A DNA stretch of 64,000 nucleotides from Lysobacteraceae bacterium (GTDB taxonomy: Bacteria > Pseudomonadota > Gammaproteobacteria > Xanthomonadales > Xanthomonadaceae): assembly GCA_030681035.1 (NCBI GenBank), contig JAUXUI010000062.1, positions 1 to 64,000 of the forward strand, written 5' to 3'. The notes under the pieces are model-generated. The model made no database searches, was not told the DNA's origin, and saw only the letters and a list, made by a program, of their open reading frames with translations. This document shows, piece by piece, positions 17,873 through 28,017 of this stretch (position 1 is the stretch's first letter; every line of letters begins with the position of its first letter). The translations under genes and the position numbers were made by a program.

Positions 17873-18031
17873 ATGCCCAATTCGCAATCCGAGTCCAGCC
17901 GTGGCATTGAGCTTCGGGTGTTTGTGTTGCTGACCGTGGTGCTGGCGCCAGTATTGTCGGTGCTGATCGTATCCGGGTTCGGCTTTGCCATCTGGATTTC
18001 ACAAATGATCCTCGGGCCACCGGGGATATAG
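17873..18031 (+). CDS. napE: Periplasmic nitrate reductase small membrane protein NapE
   Basis: A 52-residue protein with a short polar N terminus (MPNSQSESSRGIELR) and a single membrane helix (VFVLLTVVLAPVLSVLIVSGFGFAIW), ending in QMILGPPG. This pattern (N-terminal E-x-R, one helix, terminal GPPG) is diagnostic of NapE. GGAGGG stands eight bases before the ATG. It is the first gene of the nap operon, two bases before napF. NapE is a membrane protein of uncertain role in nitrate reduction. Confidence 0.88.
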   Translation: MPNSQSESSRGIELRVFVLLTVVLAPVLSVLIVSGFGFAIWISQMILGPPGI

Positions 18032-18033
18032 CG

Positions 18034-18546
18034 ATGCCACGAGTTACAACCCAGCCCGACCGATCCCGCCGCGCACTGCTGCGCGGAACATCGCCGCTGA
18101 TGCTTGTTCGACCGCCCGGCGCAGTCGATGAGGCGTTGTTTCTGGATCGCTGTAGCCGCTGCAACGATTGCATTACCGCTTGCCCCGAGCACCTCCTGGT
18201 ACGCGCCGAAGCCGGGTTCCCCGAGCGTGACTGGCAGCGCGGCGAATGCAGCCTTTGCGGCGATTGCGTAGCAGCATGCGCAACCGCAGCATTGCTGCCG
18301 CTGGCGCAGCAGCCTTGGCCGTGGCGCGCTGCGATTGGCGATGCGTGTCTGGCCTTACAGGGGGTCACCTGCCAGAGCTGCCGCGAGGTGTGCCCGGAAA
18401 ACGCGATCCGCTTCAGTCCCGGCACTGCGCGCCCGGCGCTCGACCCGGCACGGTGCAGCGGCTGTGCTGCCTGCACCAGCGTATGCCCGGTTTCAGCGAT
18501 CACCATGCAGCATTTGCGCAACGATCCGGTAGCCATGCATGACTGA
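18034..18546 (+). CDS. napF: Ferredoxin-type protein NapF
   Basis: A 170-residue iron-sulfur protein with four Cys groups, each expected to bind a 4Fe-4S cluster: C40/43/46/50 (CSRCNDCITACPE), C72/75/78/82 (CSLCGDCVAAC), C105/113/116/120 (CQSCREVCPE) and C141/144/147/151 (CSGCAACTSVCPV). NapF acts in the cytoplasm and is thought to help maturation of NapA before Tat export. It has no signal peptide, in keeping with that role. The end overlaps napD by eight bases. Confidence 0.93.
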   Translation: MPRVTTQPDRSRRALLRGTSPLMLVRPPGAVDEALFLDRCSRCNDCITACPEHLLVRAEAGFPERDWQRGECSLCGDCVAACATAALLPLAQQPWPWRAAIGDACLALQGVTCQSCREVCPENAIRFSPGTARPALDPARCSGCAACTSVCPVSAITMQHLRNDPVAMHD

Positions 18547-18808
18547 AATACTGCACATCGCCAGCTTTATCGTTCGCCATCGCGAGCACGGCGCAACCGC
18601 GCTGGATGGTTTGTTGGCCCAGGCAGTGCAAATGCAGTGCGTTGCCCGTGCCGATGGCCGCAGCATCGTATTGTGCGAGGGTGAAAGTGAAGCGGTACTG
18701 ATGCAAGCGATTGATGCCTTGCAGGCGCTCGATGGCGTACTCGGCGTCAGTCTCGTCTACCACCATGCTGAGCCAAGCAACGAATTGATGCAGGAGATTG
18801 AATCATGA
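18539..18808 (+). CDS. napD: NapA Tat-signal chaperone NapD
   Basis: An 89-residue cytoplasmic protein with the NapD ferredoxin-like fold pattern: [13 protein letters not shown] near the N terminus and [13 protein letters not shown] near the C terminus, both hallmarks of the family. NapD binds the twin-arginine signal of NapA and holds back export until the molybdenum cofactor is in place. It overlaps napF upstream and shares ATGA with napA downstream, consistent with coupled synthesis of chaperone and client. Confidence 0.92.
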   Translation: MTEILHIASFIVRHREHGATALDGLLAQAVQMQCVARADGRSIVLCEGESEAVLMQAIDALQALDGVLGVSLVYHHAEPSNELMQEIES

Positions 18809-21297
18809 CCACCCGCCGCGACTTCATCCGCCAGTCCGCCGCTGCCACCGCCGCTACGGTTGCCGGTATCGCCTTGCCCGCAGGCGCTGCCAACATCGTG
18901 CTGGAGCGGCCGGTAACCGAATTGAAATGGTCCAAGGCACCGTGTCGTTTTTGCGGCACCGGTTGCGGCATCAATGTTGCGGTGAAGAATGATCGGGTGG
19001 TGGCCACGCATGGTGATGTCCATTCCGAAGTCAATCGCGGCCTGAGCTGCGTCAAGGGATATTTTCTGGCCAAGATCATGTACGGTGCCGACCGGCTAAC
19101 CACACCGCTGCTGCGCAAGAAGGACGGCGTCTATGCCAAGGACGGTGAGTTCACAGCGGTATCGTGGGAGGAAGCGTTTGACGTGATGGCCGCGCAGTTC
19201 AAGCGCACGCTCAAGGAAAAAGGGCCGACTGCGGTCGGCATGTTCGGTTCCGGGCAATGGACGGTGTGGGAAGGTTACGCCGCCAACAAGTTGTTCAAGG
19301 CTGGCTTTCGCAGCAACAACATCGATCCCAATGCCCGCCATTGCATGGCGTCGGCGGTGATGGGCTTCATGCGCACCTTCGGCATGGATGAGCCGATGGG
19401 CTGCTACGACGACATGGAGCAGGCCGATGCCTTTGTGTTGTGGGGCTCGAACATGGCCGAGATGCACCCGATCCTGTGGACGCGCATTACTGATCGGCGC
19501 CTGTCGCACCCGCACGTAAAAGTTGCCGTGTTGTCCACCTTCGAGCATCGCAGCTTTGATCTGGCCGACATCCCGATCGTGTTCACACCGCAGTCGGATC
19601 TGGTGATACTCAACTACATCGCCAATCACATCATTCAAAGCGGAAACATCAATCGCGATTTCCTCGCCAAGCACGCCAGCTTCAAACGCGGTGTTACCGA
19701 CATCGGCTACGGCCTGCGCCCGGAGCATCCGCTGGAGCAGGCCGCCACCCACGCCGCCGATGCCAACAGCGGCGAGGTGATTGGTTTCGCTGAGTTTGCC
19801 GAGTTCGTCAAGCCCTACACCCTCGATTACGCGGTAAAAATGAGCGGTGCCGAACGCGGCTGGCTGCAACAGCTTGCCGAGCTGTACGCCGACCCGAAAG
19901 TCAAGGTGATGAGCCTGTGGACGATGGGTTTCAACCAGCACACGCGCGGGGTGTGGGCCAACAACATGGTCTACAACCTGCATCTGCTGACCGGCAAGAT
20001 CGCCACCCCCGGCAACAGCCCGTTCTCGCTCACCGGGCAGCCGTCGGCCTGCGGCACCGCACGCGAAGTGGGCACCTTCTCGCATCGCCTGCCGGCCGAT
20101 CTGGTGGTGATGAACCCGGCACATCGCGCCATCGCCGAAAAAATATGGAAGCTGCCGGCCGGCACCATCCAGGAGAAGCCGGGTCTGCATGCGGTGGCGC
20201 AAAACCGCGCGCTCAAGGATGGCAAGCTCAATGCCTATTGGGTGCAGGTCAACAACAACATTCAGGCCGGTGCCAATACCGGCAACGAGGGCATCGTCGG
20301 TTATCGCAATCCCGACAACTTCATTGTGGTCTCCGATGCCTACCCGACGGTCACCGCACAGGCAGCCGATCTGATTTTGCCGACCGCGATGTGGGTAGAG
20401 AAAGAAGGCGCGTACGGCAATGCCGAGCGGCGCACGCAGTTCTGGCACGAGTTGGTGCCGGCGCCTGGGCAATCGCGTTCGGATCTGTGGCAGTTGATGG
20501 AGTTTTCCAAACGCTTCACCACCGATGAAGTGTGGCCCGAGGAACTGCTGGCGGCGAACCCGGCGTATCGCGGCAAGACCTTGTTCGAGGTCCTGTTCAA
20601 GAACGGTCAGGTCGATCAATTTCCGCTCAGCGATATTGAGGCGGGTTACGCCAATCACGAATCGAAAGACTTCGGTTTTTACGTGCAGAAAGGGCTGTTC
20701 GAGGAATACGCGCAGTTTGGCCGTGGCCACGGCCACGATCTGGCCGATTTCGATACCTATCACGCCACCCGCGGCCTGCGCTGGCCGGTGGTCGATGGCA
20801 AGGAAACGCGTTGGCGCTACAAGGAAGGCACTGATCCCTACGTCAAGCCGGGCAGCGATTTCGAGTTTTACGGCAACGCCGACGGCAAGGCGGTGATCTG
20901 GGCGCTGCCCTACGAGCCGCCCGCCGAGTCGCCCGATGCCGAATACGACCTGTGGTTGAGCACCGGCCGCGTGCTGGAGCACTGGCATTCGGGTTCGATG
21001 ACGATGCGCGTGCCCGAACTGTACAAGAGCTTCCCGCAGGCGCCGGTATTCATGCATCCCGATGATGCGGTGGCCCGTGGTCTGCGCCGTGGTGATGAGG
21101 CACGGCTGATTTCGCGCCGTGGCGAGGTTCGTGCGCGGGTGGAAACCCGTGGCCGCAATCGCCCGCCGCGCGGCTTGGTGTTCGTGCCGTGGTTCGATGC
21201 CAGCGTGCTGATCAACAAGCTCACGCTCGATGCCACCGACCCGATATCCAAGCAGACCGACTTCAAGAAATGCGCCTGCCGCATCGAAAAGGTTTGA
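18805..21297 (+). CDS. napA: Periplasmic nitrate reductase catalytic subunit NapA
   Basis: An 830-residue molybdoenzyme that reduces nitrate to nitrite in the periplasm. The Tat signal has Arg4-Arg5 (TTRRDFIRQ) and a hydrophobic stretch up to ALPAGA. The 4Fe-4S ligands are C47, C50, C54 and C82 ([16 protein letters not shown]). Cys180 in [13 protein letters not shown] is the expected molybdenum ligand. Later segments ([46 protein letters not shown]) bind the two guanine dinucleotide cofactors. Length and motifs are complete, so it should be active. It lies between napD and napB in the order EFDABC. Confidence 0.97.
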   Translation: MTTRRDFIRQSAAATAATVAGIALPAGAANIVLERPVTELKWSKAPCRFCGTGCGINVAVKNDRVVATHGDVHSEVNRGLSCVKGYFLAKIMYGADRLTTPLLRKKDGVYAKDGEFTAVSWEEAFDVMAAQFKRTLKEKGPTAVGMFGSGQWTVWEGYAANKLFKAGFRSNNIDPNARHCMASAVMGFMRTFGMDEPMGCYDDMEQADAFVLWGSNMAEMHPILWTRITDRRLSHPHVKVAVLSTFEHRSFDLADIPIVFTPQSDLVILNYIANHIIQSGNINRDFLAKHASFKRGVTDIGYGLRPEHPLEQAATHAADANSGEVIGFAEFAEFVKPYTLDYAVKMSGAERGWLQQLAELYADPKVKVMSLWTMGFNQHTRGVWANNMVYNLHLLTGKIATPGNSPFSLTGQPSACGTAREVGTFSHRLPADLVVMNPAHRAIAEKIWKLPAGTIQEKPGLHAVAQNRALKDGKLNAYWVQVNNNIQAGANTGNEGIVGYRNPDNFIVVSDAYPTVTAQAADLILPTAMWVEKEGAYGNAERRTQFWHELVPAPGQSRSDLWQLMEFSKRFTTDEVWPEELLAANPAYRGKTLFEVLFKNGQVDQFPLSDIEAGYANHESKDFGFYVQKGLFEEYAQFGRGHGHDLADFDTYHATRGLRWPVVDGKETRWRYKEGTDPYVKPGSDFEFYGNADGKAVIWALPYEPPAESPDAEYDLWLSTGRVLEHWHSGSMTMRVPELYKSFPQAPVFMHPDDAVARGLRRGDEARLISRRGEVRARVETRGRNRPPRGLVFVPWFDASVLINKLTLDATDPISKQTDFKKCACRIEKV

Positions 21298-21308
21298 GGA
21301 GCACCACC

Positions 21309-21806
21309 ATGCGAATCATCAAGGCGAAAACCCTGCTTTTTTTCAGCCTGTTCTGGCTGGCTGGCGCATCGGCGCAAGACCCCAATGCCGATGTGTCGGT
21401 GAGTGCTGGCGAGTATCATTCCATCGACGCCATGCGCCGCGGCGAACCGCTGACCAGTGAGCCGATCGCGGCACCCATGGCACGGGTGGAAAACACCGAT
21501 CGTCGACGCCAGCGTGCCTGGCCCGAACAACCACCCACCATCCCGCACAGCATCGATGGCTATCAGGTGGATAAAAACGCCAATCGTTGCCTGTTGTGTC
21601 ATGCCCGCGCCAATGCCGAAACCTTCCAGGCGCCGATGGTCAGCGTCACCCACTTCATGGACCGTGACAGCCAGGTATTGGCGCAGATTTCGGCGCGCCG
21701 TTACTTCTGCACCCAATGCCATGTGGTGCAAACCGATGCCCGGCTACTGGTTGGCAATACCTTCGTGGATGTTGATGCCATGCTGCAAGCCAGCAAGGAG
21801 CGCTGA
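21309..21806 (+). CDS. napB: Periplasmic nitrate reductase cytochrome subunit NapB
   Basis: A 165-residue diheme cytochrome c. The signal peptide ends near WLAGASAQ. Heme sites are CLLCH at residues 94-98 and CTQCH at 134-138; PTIPHSIDGYQVDKNANRCL just before the first is typical of NapB. It passes electrons from NapC to NapA. I choose the ATG at 21309, after GAGGAGC; an upstream in-frame extension lies within napA. Confidence 0.94.
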   Translation: MRIIKAKTLLFFSLFWLAGASAQDPNADVSVSAGEYHSIDAMRRGEPLTSEPIAAPMARVENTDRRRQRAWPEQPPTIPHSIDGYQVDKNANRCLLCHARANAETFQAPMVSVTHFMDRDSQVLAQISARRYFCTQCHVVQTDARLLVGNTFVDVDAMLQASKER

Positions 21807-21809
21807 GCC

Positions 21810-22409
21810 ATGCTGGCCCGTTTACGTGTACTGGCACGTCGTTACTGGCAGGTGTTGCGCCGGCCCAGCGTGCATTTCAGTCTGGGATTCCTCACCATCG
21901 GCGGCTTTATCGCCGGTGTGGTGTTCTGGGGAGCGTTCAACACCGCGCTGGAAGCCACCAACTCGGAAGCGTTCTGCACCAGTTGCCACGAGATGCGCGA
22001 CAACGTGTTTGAAGAGCTCAAGCACACCATCCATTACAGCAACCGCTCCGGCGTGCGCGCCACCTGCCCGGATTGCCACGTACCGCACCAGTGGACCGAC
22101 AAGATCGCACGCAAGATGCAGGCCTCCAAAGAGGTCTGGGGCAAGTTGTTTGGCACCATCAATACCCGTGAGAAATTTCTTGAGAAGCGATTGGAGTTGG
22201 CCGCACACGAATGGCAACGGCTGAAGGCCAACGACTCGCTGGAATGCCGCAACTGCCACAATTTTGCCTACATGGATTTCACCCGACAAAGCCCGCGTGC
22301 TGGCCAGATACACGCACGTTGGCTGCAAGAGGGCGACAAGACCTGCATCGATTGCCACAAGGGCGTGGCGCATCGCCTACCCGATATGGCTGGCGTACCG
22401 CAGGGTTGA
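21810..22409 (+). CDS. napC: Tetraheme quinol dehydrogenase NapC
   Basis: A 199-residue membrane-anchored cytochrome c of the NapC/NirT family. One N-terminal helix ([21 protein letters not shown]) is followed by four CxxCH sites at 56-60, 86-90, 146-150 and 179-183. It takes electrons from membrane quinol and hands them to NapB, so nitrate reduction here uses the quinol pool directly; no napGH is present. It ends the nap operon and converges on kmo. Confidence 0.96.
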   Translation: MLARLRVLARRYWQVLRRPSVHFSLGFLTIGGFIAGVVFWGAFNTALEATNSEAFCTSCHEMRDNVFEELKHTIHYSNRSGVRATCPDCHVPHQWTDKIARKMQASKEVWGKLFGTINTREKFLEKRLELAAHEWQRLKANDSLECRNCHNFAYMDFTRQSPRAGQIHARWLQEGDKTCIDCHKGVAHRLPDMAGVPQG

Positions 22410-22521
22410 TTGTCACGCCACGCATTGCCCCGTTCGGTGACGCACGGGTGCGTGAGTGCGGCGGCCCTGGTTTCGAAGCACATGGATGTGCAAGCGCCTC
22501 AGACGCAGGGCATGGGTAGAT

Positions 22522-22691
22522 ATTTTGCTCCATGCAAAATCGGCATTCCCCAGCCATGGGGGTCATGCAGGACGACTCCATGGATGGAGGACGACTGCAT
22601 GGATGCAGGAGGTAGAGCAACGCAGGAGCAGTTGCCGAGGTAGAGCCGCGTCTGGAACAGCGGCCGAGAGCCGCGTTTGGAACAGCAGCCG
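22522..22691. repeat. Cluster of small dyads and tandem repeats between napC and kmo
   Basis: The 360-base gap between the convergent napC and kmo genes holds no gene. It contains a 7-bp-arm hairpin ATTTTGC/GCAAAAT (22522-22540) and two adjacent 19-bp units (22571-22589 and 22590-22608). Each unit is GACGACT followed by a palindrome, TCCATGGATGGA in one and TGCATGGATGCA in the other, so the two differences are compensatory. Two adjacent 25-bp units (22642-22666 and 22667-22691, starting AGAGCCGCGT) differ at two positions. Confidence 0.7.
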
Positions 22692-22769
22692 AGTGCAACA
22701 CGGCAGCAACTGCCGGACGCGCAGGCGGCCCCGCCGCTACACGGCTATTTCACGAGCTACAACGCCACG

Positions 22770-24122
22770 TTACAACGGTGTCAACCGAGTGCGCACCATG
22801 GTATCGGCGGCGTCGAGGTCGATCTGCTCAATGCGGCTGTAGCCGGCGCAGGCGTCGATCAATATCTGCCGCTGGATGCGGCCGCGTGCGAGCGCGATGG
22901 CGTAGGGTACGTGCTGGAAACTGACCATGGTGTAGCGCGGCACGAACAGGCACGGATTGCGCTGCGCGAGCACGGTTTCGAGTTGCCGTTGCAGCAGAAA
23001 ATCGGGGTCGCGCACCTGGTCGCGCATTTCACCGTAATTTTCCAGCGCCATGGTCTGGATAGCGAGGGCATTGGGCTGGCGTTCGGCACTGAACGAGGCA
23101 AAGGCGCTGGCGATGTCGTTGTCGCGTTGCAGGTGTTCGGCCAGTGCCACGCAATCCTCGAACGCGCAATTCATGCCCTGGCCGTGAAATGGCACCATCG
23201 CATGGGCGGCGTCGCCAAGCAACACGGCGCGGTTGTCGAGGTGCCAGCGTTCCAGGTACAGCGTGGCCAGCGGGCTGGTGGGGTGGGCGGCAAAATCGCG
23301 GGCGAGATCGGGCATTTGCGCAAAGGCATCGGGGAAGTCGCGGGTGAACAGCGCAACCGCATCGGCGGCGCTGCTGACGGTGGCAAAGCTGGTTTCGCCC
23401 TGGTGCGGTAAAAACAGGGTGACGGTAAAGCTGCGCTCGGTGTTGGGTAGCGCGATGCACATGTAGCCGCCACGCGGCCAGATGTGCAAAGCGTGCGGCT
23501 CCAGGCGAAAGCCACCGTCGTCTGCTGGCGGAATTTCCAGCTCTTTGTACGCATGCTCCAGCGGCTCCACCCGCTCGCCCAGCGCGGTGTGTGCATTCAT
23601 CGCGCGGCGCACTGCGGAGCCAGCACCATCGGCACCGACCAATACCGTGAAGTCCATTTCGTCCCGGCTGCGGTCGTGATCGTTGACCACGTTGAGGCAG
23701 CGGCGGTCAAAATCGATGCCGTCGATGCGGTGATGAAAATGGATGCGCGCACCGGCGGCTTCAGCGGCATCGAGCAGAATATGGTTGAGCCGGCCACGAT
23801 GCACGGAGTGGATGACATGGCCATCGTCACTGCCATAACGCTGCAATTGCACATGGCCATCGCTGAAGTGAACCATGCGGCCACGCATCATCACCGAGCG
23901 CGCCAGCACATCCTTGTCCAGCCCGGCCACGCTCAGCGCGTGCAGGCCGCGTTCGGCCAGTGCGAGGTTGATCGAGCGGCCTGATTCGTAGCCACGGATG
24001 CGCTGGTCGGGTCGTTTTTCCAGCACATCAACGTGCCAGCCACGACGGGCGAGCAGGGTGGCAAGCAGGGCACCGGCGAGTCCGGCGCCGGCAATGAGAA
24101 TACGGCGGGGTGTGATGGTCAA
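22770..24122 (-). CDS. kmo: Kynurenine 3-monooxygenase
   Basis: A 450-residue FAD enzyme that hydroxylates L-kynurenine to 3-hydroxykynurenine using NADPH and O2. The FAD motif is at the N terminus (ILIAGAGLAGALLATLLARRG), then GYESGRSINLALAERG (about residues 44-59), a KMO signature. VGADGAGSAVRRAM and LLGDAAHAMVPFHGQGMN are the other flavin-binding motifs of the class. The apparent start is TTG at 24122, since no ATG lies before the dinucleotide-binding strand. It is 15 bases after kynureninase, the last of three co-oriented genes. Confidence 0.93.
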   Translation of the reverse strand: MTITPRRILIAGAGLAGALLATLLARRGWHVDVLEKRPDQRIRGYESGRSINLALAERGLHALSVAGLDKDVLARSVMMRGRMVHFSDGHVQLQRYGSDDGHVIHSVHRGRLNHILLDAAEAAGARIHFHHRIDGIDFDRRCLNVVNDHDRSRDEMDFTVLVGADGAGSAVRRAMNAHTALGERVEPLEHAYKELEIPPADDGGFRLEPHALHIWPRGGYMCIALPNTERSFTVTLFLPHQGETSFATVSSAADAVALFTRDFPDAFAQMPDLARDFAAHPTSPLATLYLERWHLDNRAVLLGDAAHAMVPFHGQGMNCAFEDCVALAEHLQRDNDIASAFASFSAERQPNALAIQTMALENYGEMRDQVRDPDFLLQRQLETVLAQRNPCLFVPRYTMVSFQHVPYAIALARGRIQRQILIDACAGYSRIEQIDLDAADTMVRTRLTPL

Positions 24123-24137
24123 CGCAGGTTCCAGGGG

Positions 24138-25412
24138 TCAGGCGTGTGCGTGCCATTGCGCAATGGCGAGTACCGCGCGCAGCACATCGATGTGGCGGTT
24201 ATACAGCGGGGTCGGTGATAGCCGGATGACATCCGGCTCGCGCCAGTCGCCCACGATACCGTGTGCGAGCAGATATTCGAAGAGGTCGCGGCCCTGGGCG
24301 CGCCCTGCGCGCACCCGCAGGCTGAGCTGGCAGCCGCGCTGCTGCGGCTCGGACGGGGTGAGGATGTGCAGGGTGTCGTCAAGCTGTTCGCGGATCAGCG
24401 CTTCAAGGTAGCCGGTGAGTTGCACCGATTTGTTGCGCAGCGCGCCCATGCCGGCGCGCTGAAACTGCGCCAACGACGCGCGCAGCGGCGCCAGCGAGAG
24501 GATTGGCGGATTGCTGACCTGCCAGCCTTCGGCGCCGGGGCTGGGCGTGAACGTGGGCGCCATCGCAAAGCGGGTGGCCGCTTCGTGGCCCCACCAACCG
24601 GCCAGCCGTGGCAGGCCGCTGTGCGCGTGGCGTTGATGCACAAAGGCTGCGGCAATCGCGCCAGGGCCGGCGTTCAGGTATTTGTAGGTACACCAGACCG
24701 CGAAGTCGGCGTCGCTGTCGTGCAGCGCCAACGGCACATTGCCGGCCGCATGCGCGAGATCGAAGCCGGCGACGGCGCCCACCGCATGCGCGCTGGCGGT
24801 GATGCGGGCGATATCGAGCACTTGCCCGGTGCGGTATTGCACGCCGGGCAGCAGCACCAGCGCCAGCGTGTTGCCGTGTTCGGCAATCGCGGCATCGATC
24901 GCATCGCTACTGAACAAGCCGTCGGCCAAGTCGGGCTGCAATGTAATCAGCGTCGAAGCCGGATCGAGACCATGCCAACGCAGTTGTGATTCGACCGCAT
25001 GATGATCGGAGGGAAATGCGCCCGCTTCGATCAGCAGTTTGTTGCGGGTGCCCTCAGGGCGATAAAAACTGGCCAGCATCAGATGCAGGTTGACGGTGAG
25101 GGTGTTCATCGCAACCACTTCCAGCGGCTGCGCGCCGACCAACTGCGCCAGCGGTTCGCGGATGCTGTCCAGCGTGTGCAGCCACGGCCGCAGGCCGTGG
25201 AAGTGGCCTTCCACCGCACGCTGCGACCAGGCATCGAGTTCTTCGTCTACTGCGTCACGCGCGGCATGCGGCATCAGCCCCAGCGAATTGCCGCACAGAT
25301 AGATCTGCTCATCGTCGCCGTGGCGCGGAAATGCAAACTCGCTGCGAAATGCTTGCAGCGGATCGGCAGCATCCAGGGCCAGGGCGTGGGCTTCACTGAA
25401 CAGCGAACTCAT
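24138..25412 (-). CDS. kynU: Kynureninase
   Basis: A 424-residue PLP enzyme that cleaves 3-hydroxykynurenine to 3-hydroxyanthranilate and alanine. Typical motifs are [12 protein letters not shown] near the N terminus, [38 protein letters not shown] (the FDxAHxxGN strand that contacts the cofactor) and [16 protein letters not shown], whose Lys is expected to bind PLP. The start at 25412 shares ATGA with the dioxygenase stop. Confidence 0.95.
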   Translation of the reverse strand: MSSLFSEAHALALDAADPLQAFRSEFAFPRHGDDEQIYLCGNSLGLMPHAARDAVDEELDAWSQRAVEGHFHGLRPWLHTLDSIREPLAQLVGAQPLEVVAMNTLTVNLHLMLASFYRPEGTRNKLLIEAGAFPSDHHAVESQLRWHGLDPASTLITLQPDLADGLFSSDAIDAAIAEHGNTLALVLLPGVQYRTGQVLDIARITASAHAVGAVAGFDLAHAAGNVPLALHDSDADFAVWCTYKYLNAGPGAIAAAFVHQRHAHSGLPRLAGWWGHEAATRFAMAPTFTPSPGAEGWQVSNPPILSLAPLRASLAQFQRAGMGALRNKSVQLTGYLEALIREQLDDTLHILTPSEPQQRGCQLSLRVRAGRAQGRDLFEYLLAHGIVGDWREPDVIRLSPTPLYNRHIDVLRAVLAIAQWHAHA

Positions 25413-25939
25413 GGGCTTGGCTCCGGTGCCGGGTGTACGTGGCCGCATTGGCCGCAGGTGCGCTGTGCAAGCGAGGCATGGAAACGCGCAAAGACGGGCG
25501 GCAGGTCGGTTTCGATATTGCCCAGCGCGAAATGTTCTTCGTACAGCTTGTGGTTGCAGTTCGGGCAGAACCACGCCAGCGCGTCGCGTTCATGCGCCAG
25601 ACGCTTGCGTTCGATCACCAGGCCGATCGAACCGGCGGCGCGTTGCGGCGAGTGCCACACCTTTGGCGGCAGGTAGAACAACTCGCCGGCGCTGATCGGT
25701 ATTTCGCGCATGGCCCCGGCCTCCTGCACGCGCAGGCACATGGTGCCTTCGATTTGGTAGAAAAACTCCGGCCCTTCGTCGTAATGAAAGTCGCTGCGCA
25801 CGTTGGGGCCAGCGACCACCATCACGATGAAATCGTCATCGACGATGCAGCGGTTGCCGACCGGTGGCTTGAGCTGATCGCGGTGCGCCGCGATCCACGC
25901 ATGCAGATTGATCGGCGGCAGAAGGGGTGCAGCGGGCAT
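25409..25939 (-). CDS. nbaC: 3-hydroxyanthranilate 3,4-dioxygenase
   Basis: A 176-residue cupin that opens 3-hydroxyanthranilate to the semialdehyde that cyclises to quinolinate, the NAD precursor. Iron ligands are predicted as His52 and Glu58 ([15 protein letters not shown]) and His96 (KVWHSPQR). The bacterial-type second iron site of rubredoxin style is intact: Cys125/Cys128 (CPNC) and Cys162/Cys165 (CGQC). I choose the ATG at 25939; a TTG 24 bases upstream is possible. The gene starts the kynurenine set. No tryptophan dioxygenase, formamidase or nadC is in the window, so supply and onward steps must be encoded elsewhere. Confidence 0.95.
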   Translation of the reverse strand: MPAAPLLPPINLHAWIAAHRDQLKPPVGNRCIVDDDFIVMVVAGPNVRSDFHYDEGPEFFYQIEGTMCLRVQEAGAMREIPISAGELFYLPPKVWHSPQRAAGSIGLVIERKRLAHERDALAWFCPNCNHKLYEEHFALGNIETDLPPVFARFHASLAQRTCGQCGHVHPAPEPSP

Positions 25940-26041
25940 CGCGGGACCAGGATGTTGGTGCAAGGGCCGTTAGTGTACTGCCTCTGCAGTGCAGCCCGGA
26001 GCGCATCTGGCGGGCTCTGTGCGCGTCGATTGAGGAGTTGC

Positions 26042-26113
26042 GGTCGCCCACAGGGTGGGCTCCTACAGGTGAGCGCTACAGCTTGTCTGTAGGAGCTCAC
26101 CCTGTGAGCGACC
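26042..26113. repeat. REP-like inverted repeat pair
   Basis: The left arm at 26042-26067 and the right arm at 26088-26113 form a 26-bp inverted repeat with two mismatches and a 20-base spacer. The core is GTCGCCCACAGGGTGGGCTC paired with GAGCTCACCCTGTGAGCGAC. It is one of five clusters of the same family in this window and sits between the halogenase-like gene and the dioxygenase. Confidence 0.85.
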
Positions 26114-26139
26114 GATCGAGCGACCAAGTCCCGGGCACG

Positions 26140-27651
26140 CTACTGCGCGCGGCAATGCTGGGCGATGTAGTGCGCGTGGTCGGGCAGCGCGGTGCTGGCT
26201 TCTTCGCTGATCCGGCGCAGGCTGGCCAGCTTGCCCGTTGCATCCACCGAACTGCGCAGGTCCACCAGTGCGCTGTAGTGCTGCGGCCAGACTTCCTGGC
26301 CGATCAATACCGCCAACCAGTTTGGGTTCTGGAACAGCTCCAGCGGCTCGGCGACGATCCGCCCCGAGCTGCGGAACTGATCGATCTTGTATTGCAGGGT
26401 GTCGGGGATTGGCATCGCGGCGGTATAGCGCCACAGCGGTGCATCGTCGCGGGCGATGGCCTTGTAATGCAGGATCAGGAAATCGCGCACCCGCTCGTAT
26501 TCCTGGCTGGTGATGCGGTTGTATTCCTGCGCCAGCAAGGGTTCGCAGTGGCGGTCGGGAAACAGTGCCAGCAGCCGGGTGATGGCGCTCTGGATCAGGT
26601 GGATGCTGGTCGATTCCAGCGGCTCCATGAACCCGGCGGACAGGCCGATGGCGATGCAGTTGCGGTTCCAGAATGCCTTGCGCCGGCCGGTGGTGAAACG
26701 CAGCGGTCGCGGCGTGCCCAGTGGCTCGCCTTCCAGATTCGCCAGCAACACCGCCGCCGCCTCGTCATCGCTGCTGAACTGGCTGCAATACACGTGGCCG
26801 TTGCCCATCCGGTGTTGCAAAGGAATCCGCCATTGCCAGCCCGCCTGATGCGCGGTGGAACGCGTGTACGGCGTCAGTGCGCCATTGCCGTGCGTGCTGC
26901 CCACCGCCACCGCGCGATCACAGGGCAGCCAGTGCTGCCAGTTTTCGTAGCCGGTGTGCAGCGCGTCTTCGATCAACAGGCCGCGAAAGCCCGAGCAATC
27001 GATGAACAGATCGCCCTCGATCACCGTGCCAGCTTCCAGCTTCACGCTCTGGATGAAACCGTCTTCGGCGCGCAGGCTGATATCGACCACCTTGCCTTCG
27101 CTGCGCTGTACGCCACGCGGCTCGGCGTAGGTACGCAGGAATTGCGCATACAGGCCGGCATCGAAATGGTAGGCATAGTCGTAGGTGGATTGGATACGCT
27201 GGCGATCGGCCAGCGGCGGCGCAAACTTGTTGTTGCGCGCCGCCACCCAGGCCATGGCGTAGTCCTGCAATGGCGTGTCGTCACCGCGCGCGCGTTCGCG
27301 CAGCCAGTATTGGTAGAGCGGAACCGCGTCGAACTCGGCGCCGAACTGGCCGAACGGATGGAAGTAACGCTGCCCGAGCCGGGTCCAGTCGACAAACTCG
27401 ATGCCGAGCTTGAAGGTGCCCTGGGTCGCCTTGATGAAGGTGTTTTCATCGATGCCCAGCGCGCGATTGAAGAGCTTGATCGGCGGAATGGTCGCTTCGC
27501 CGACACCGACGATGCCGATTGCCTCGGATTCGATCAGATCGATCCGGCAATTCGTGCCCAGCGTGTGGGCCAGCGAAGCGGCGGTCATCCAGCCAGCGGT
27601 GCCGCCTCCGACAATGACGATACGGCGAATGGCGCGATCTGCCTTGTCCAT
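26140..27651 (-). CDS. Flavin-dependent tryptophan-halogenase family protein
   Basis: A 503-residue flavoprotein. The FAD-binding motif [14 protein letters not shown] is at residues 15-28. Lys81 in [13 protein letters not shown] corresponds to the essential Lys of PrnA/RebH-type halogenases, and the family signature W-x-W-x-I-P is complete as GWQWRIP with Trp272 and Trp274. [19 protein letters not shown] also matches. Both key motifs being intact argues for real halogenation chemistry, but many such genes sit in saccharide loci of Caulobacter- and Xanthomonas-like bacteria and have no proven substrate. It is divergent from a GH97 gene and upstream, on the same strand, of the kynurenine genes. 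A GAGGAA site precedes the ATG. Confidence 0.85.
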   Translation of the reverse strand: MDKADRAIRRIVIVGGGTAGWMTAASLAHTLGTNCRIDLIESEAIGIVGVGEATIPPIKLFNRALGIDENTFIKATQGTFKLGIEFVDWTRLGQRYFHPFGQFGAEFDAVPLYQYWLRERARGDDTPLQDYAMAWVAARNNKFAPPLADRQRIQSTYDYAYHFDAGLYAQFLRTYAEPRGVQRSEGKVVDISLRAEDGFIQSVKLEAGTVIEGDLFIDCSGFRGLLIEDALHTGYENWQHWLPCDRAVAVGSTHGNGALTPYTRSTAHQAGWQWRIPLQHRMGNGHVYCSQFSSDDEAAAVLLANLEGEPLGTPRPLRFTTGRRKAFWNRNCIAIGLSAGFMEPLESTSIHLIQSAITRLLALFPDRHCEPLLAQEYNRITSQEYERVRDFLILHYKAIARDDAPLWRYTAAMPIPDTLQYKIDQFRSSGRIVAEPLELFQNPNWLAVLIGQEVWPQHYSALVDLRSSVDATGKLASLRRISEEASTALPDHAHYIAQHCRAQ

Positions 27652-27755
27652 GATGATTCCTCAGGTCGATGGCGCCACTGTAGCGCCGGATGGCAGCGGC
27701 GGAAACGTGGTGGTGTTCCCCGCGCGCTGGTTTGCGGTAGCACAGCCATCCCTTG

Positions 27756-27854
27756 CCGTCATTCCAGCGAAAGCTGGAATCCAGTGACTTCAGCTTCCAA
27801 CCCGATGCCAAGCAGGCGAAAGACGCTGGATTCCAGCTTTCGCTGGAATGACGG
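27756..27854. repeat. 29-bp perfect inverted repeat element
   Basis: The arms at 27756-27784 and 27826-27854 are perfect inverted copies, beginning CCGTCATTCCAGCGAAAGCT on the left, with a 41-base spacer. This resembles a widespread intergenic repeat of many proteobacteria (CGTCATTCCCGCGAAAGCGGG type). It lies in the 366-base divergent region between the halogenase-like and GH97 genes; nothing else in that gap is recognisable apart from the GH97 ribosome site. Confidence 0.85.
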
Positions 27855-28017
27855 GGAGAGTGTCCTGGTCGAGACGTGTGGATGAATACGTATGCAGGTC
27901 GTTGTCGATACGCGCATGGCATGCCTACGATGCAGGACGACTTGCAGCGACGGTTGGCGAATGGCTTCGTGCGGCCGCCGTAACCAAATAGCAACCACGC
28001 AGGCGAAGGGAGGCACG

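Noticed and set aside
19096..21057. 653-codon open frame opposite napA
   Set aside because: Antisense shadow; napA has all cofactor motifs and the frame shows no domain or ribosome site.
22510..22700. CRISPR array in the napC-kmo gap
   Set aside because: Units are adjacent without unique spacers and only two copies of each occur.
23998..25676. Open frames on the plus strand across the kynurenine genes
   Set aside because: They run opposite to three well-identified enzymes and contain no motifs.
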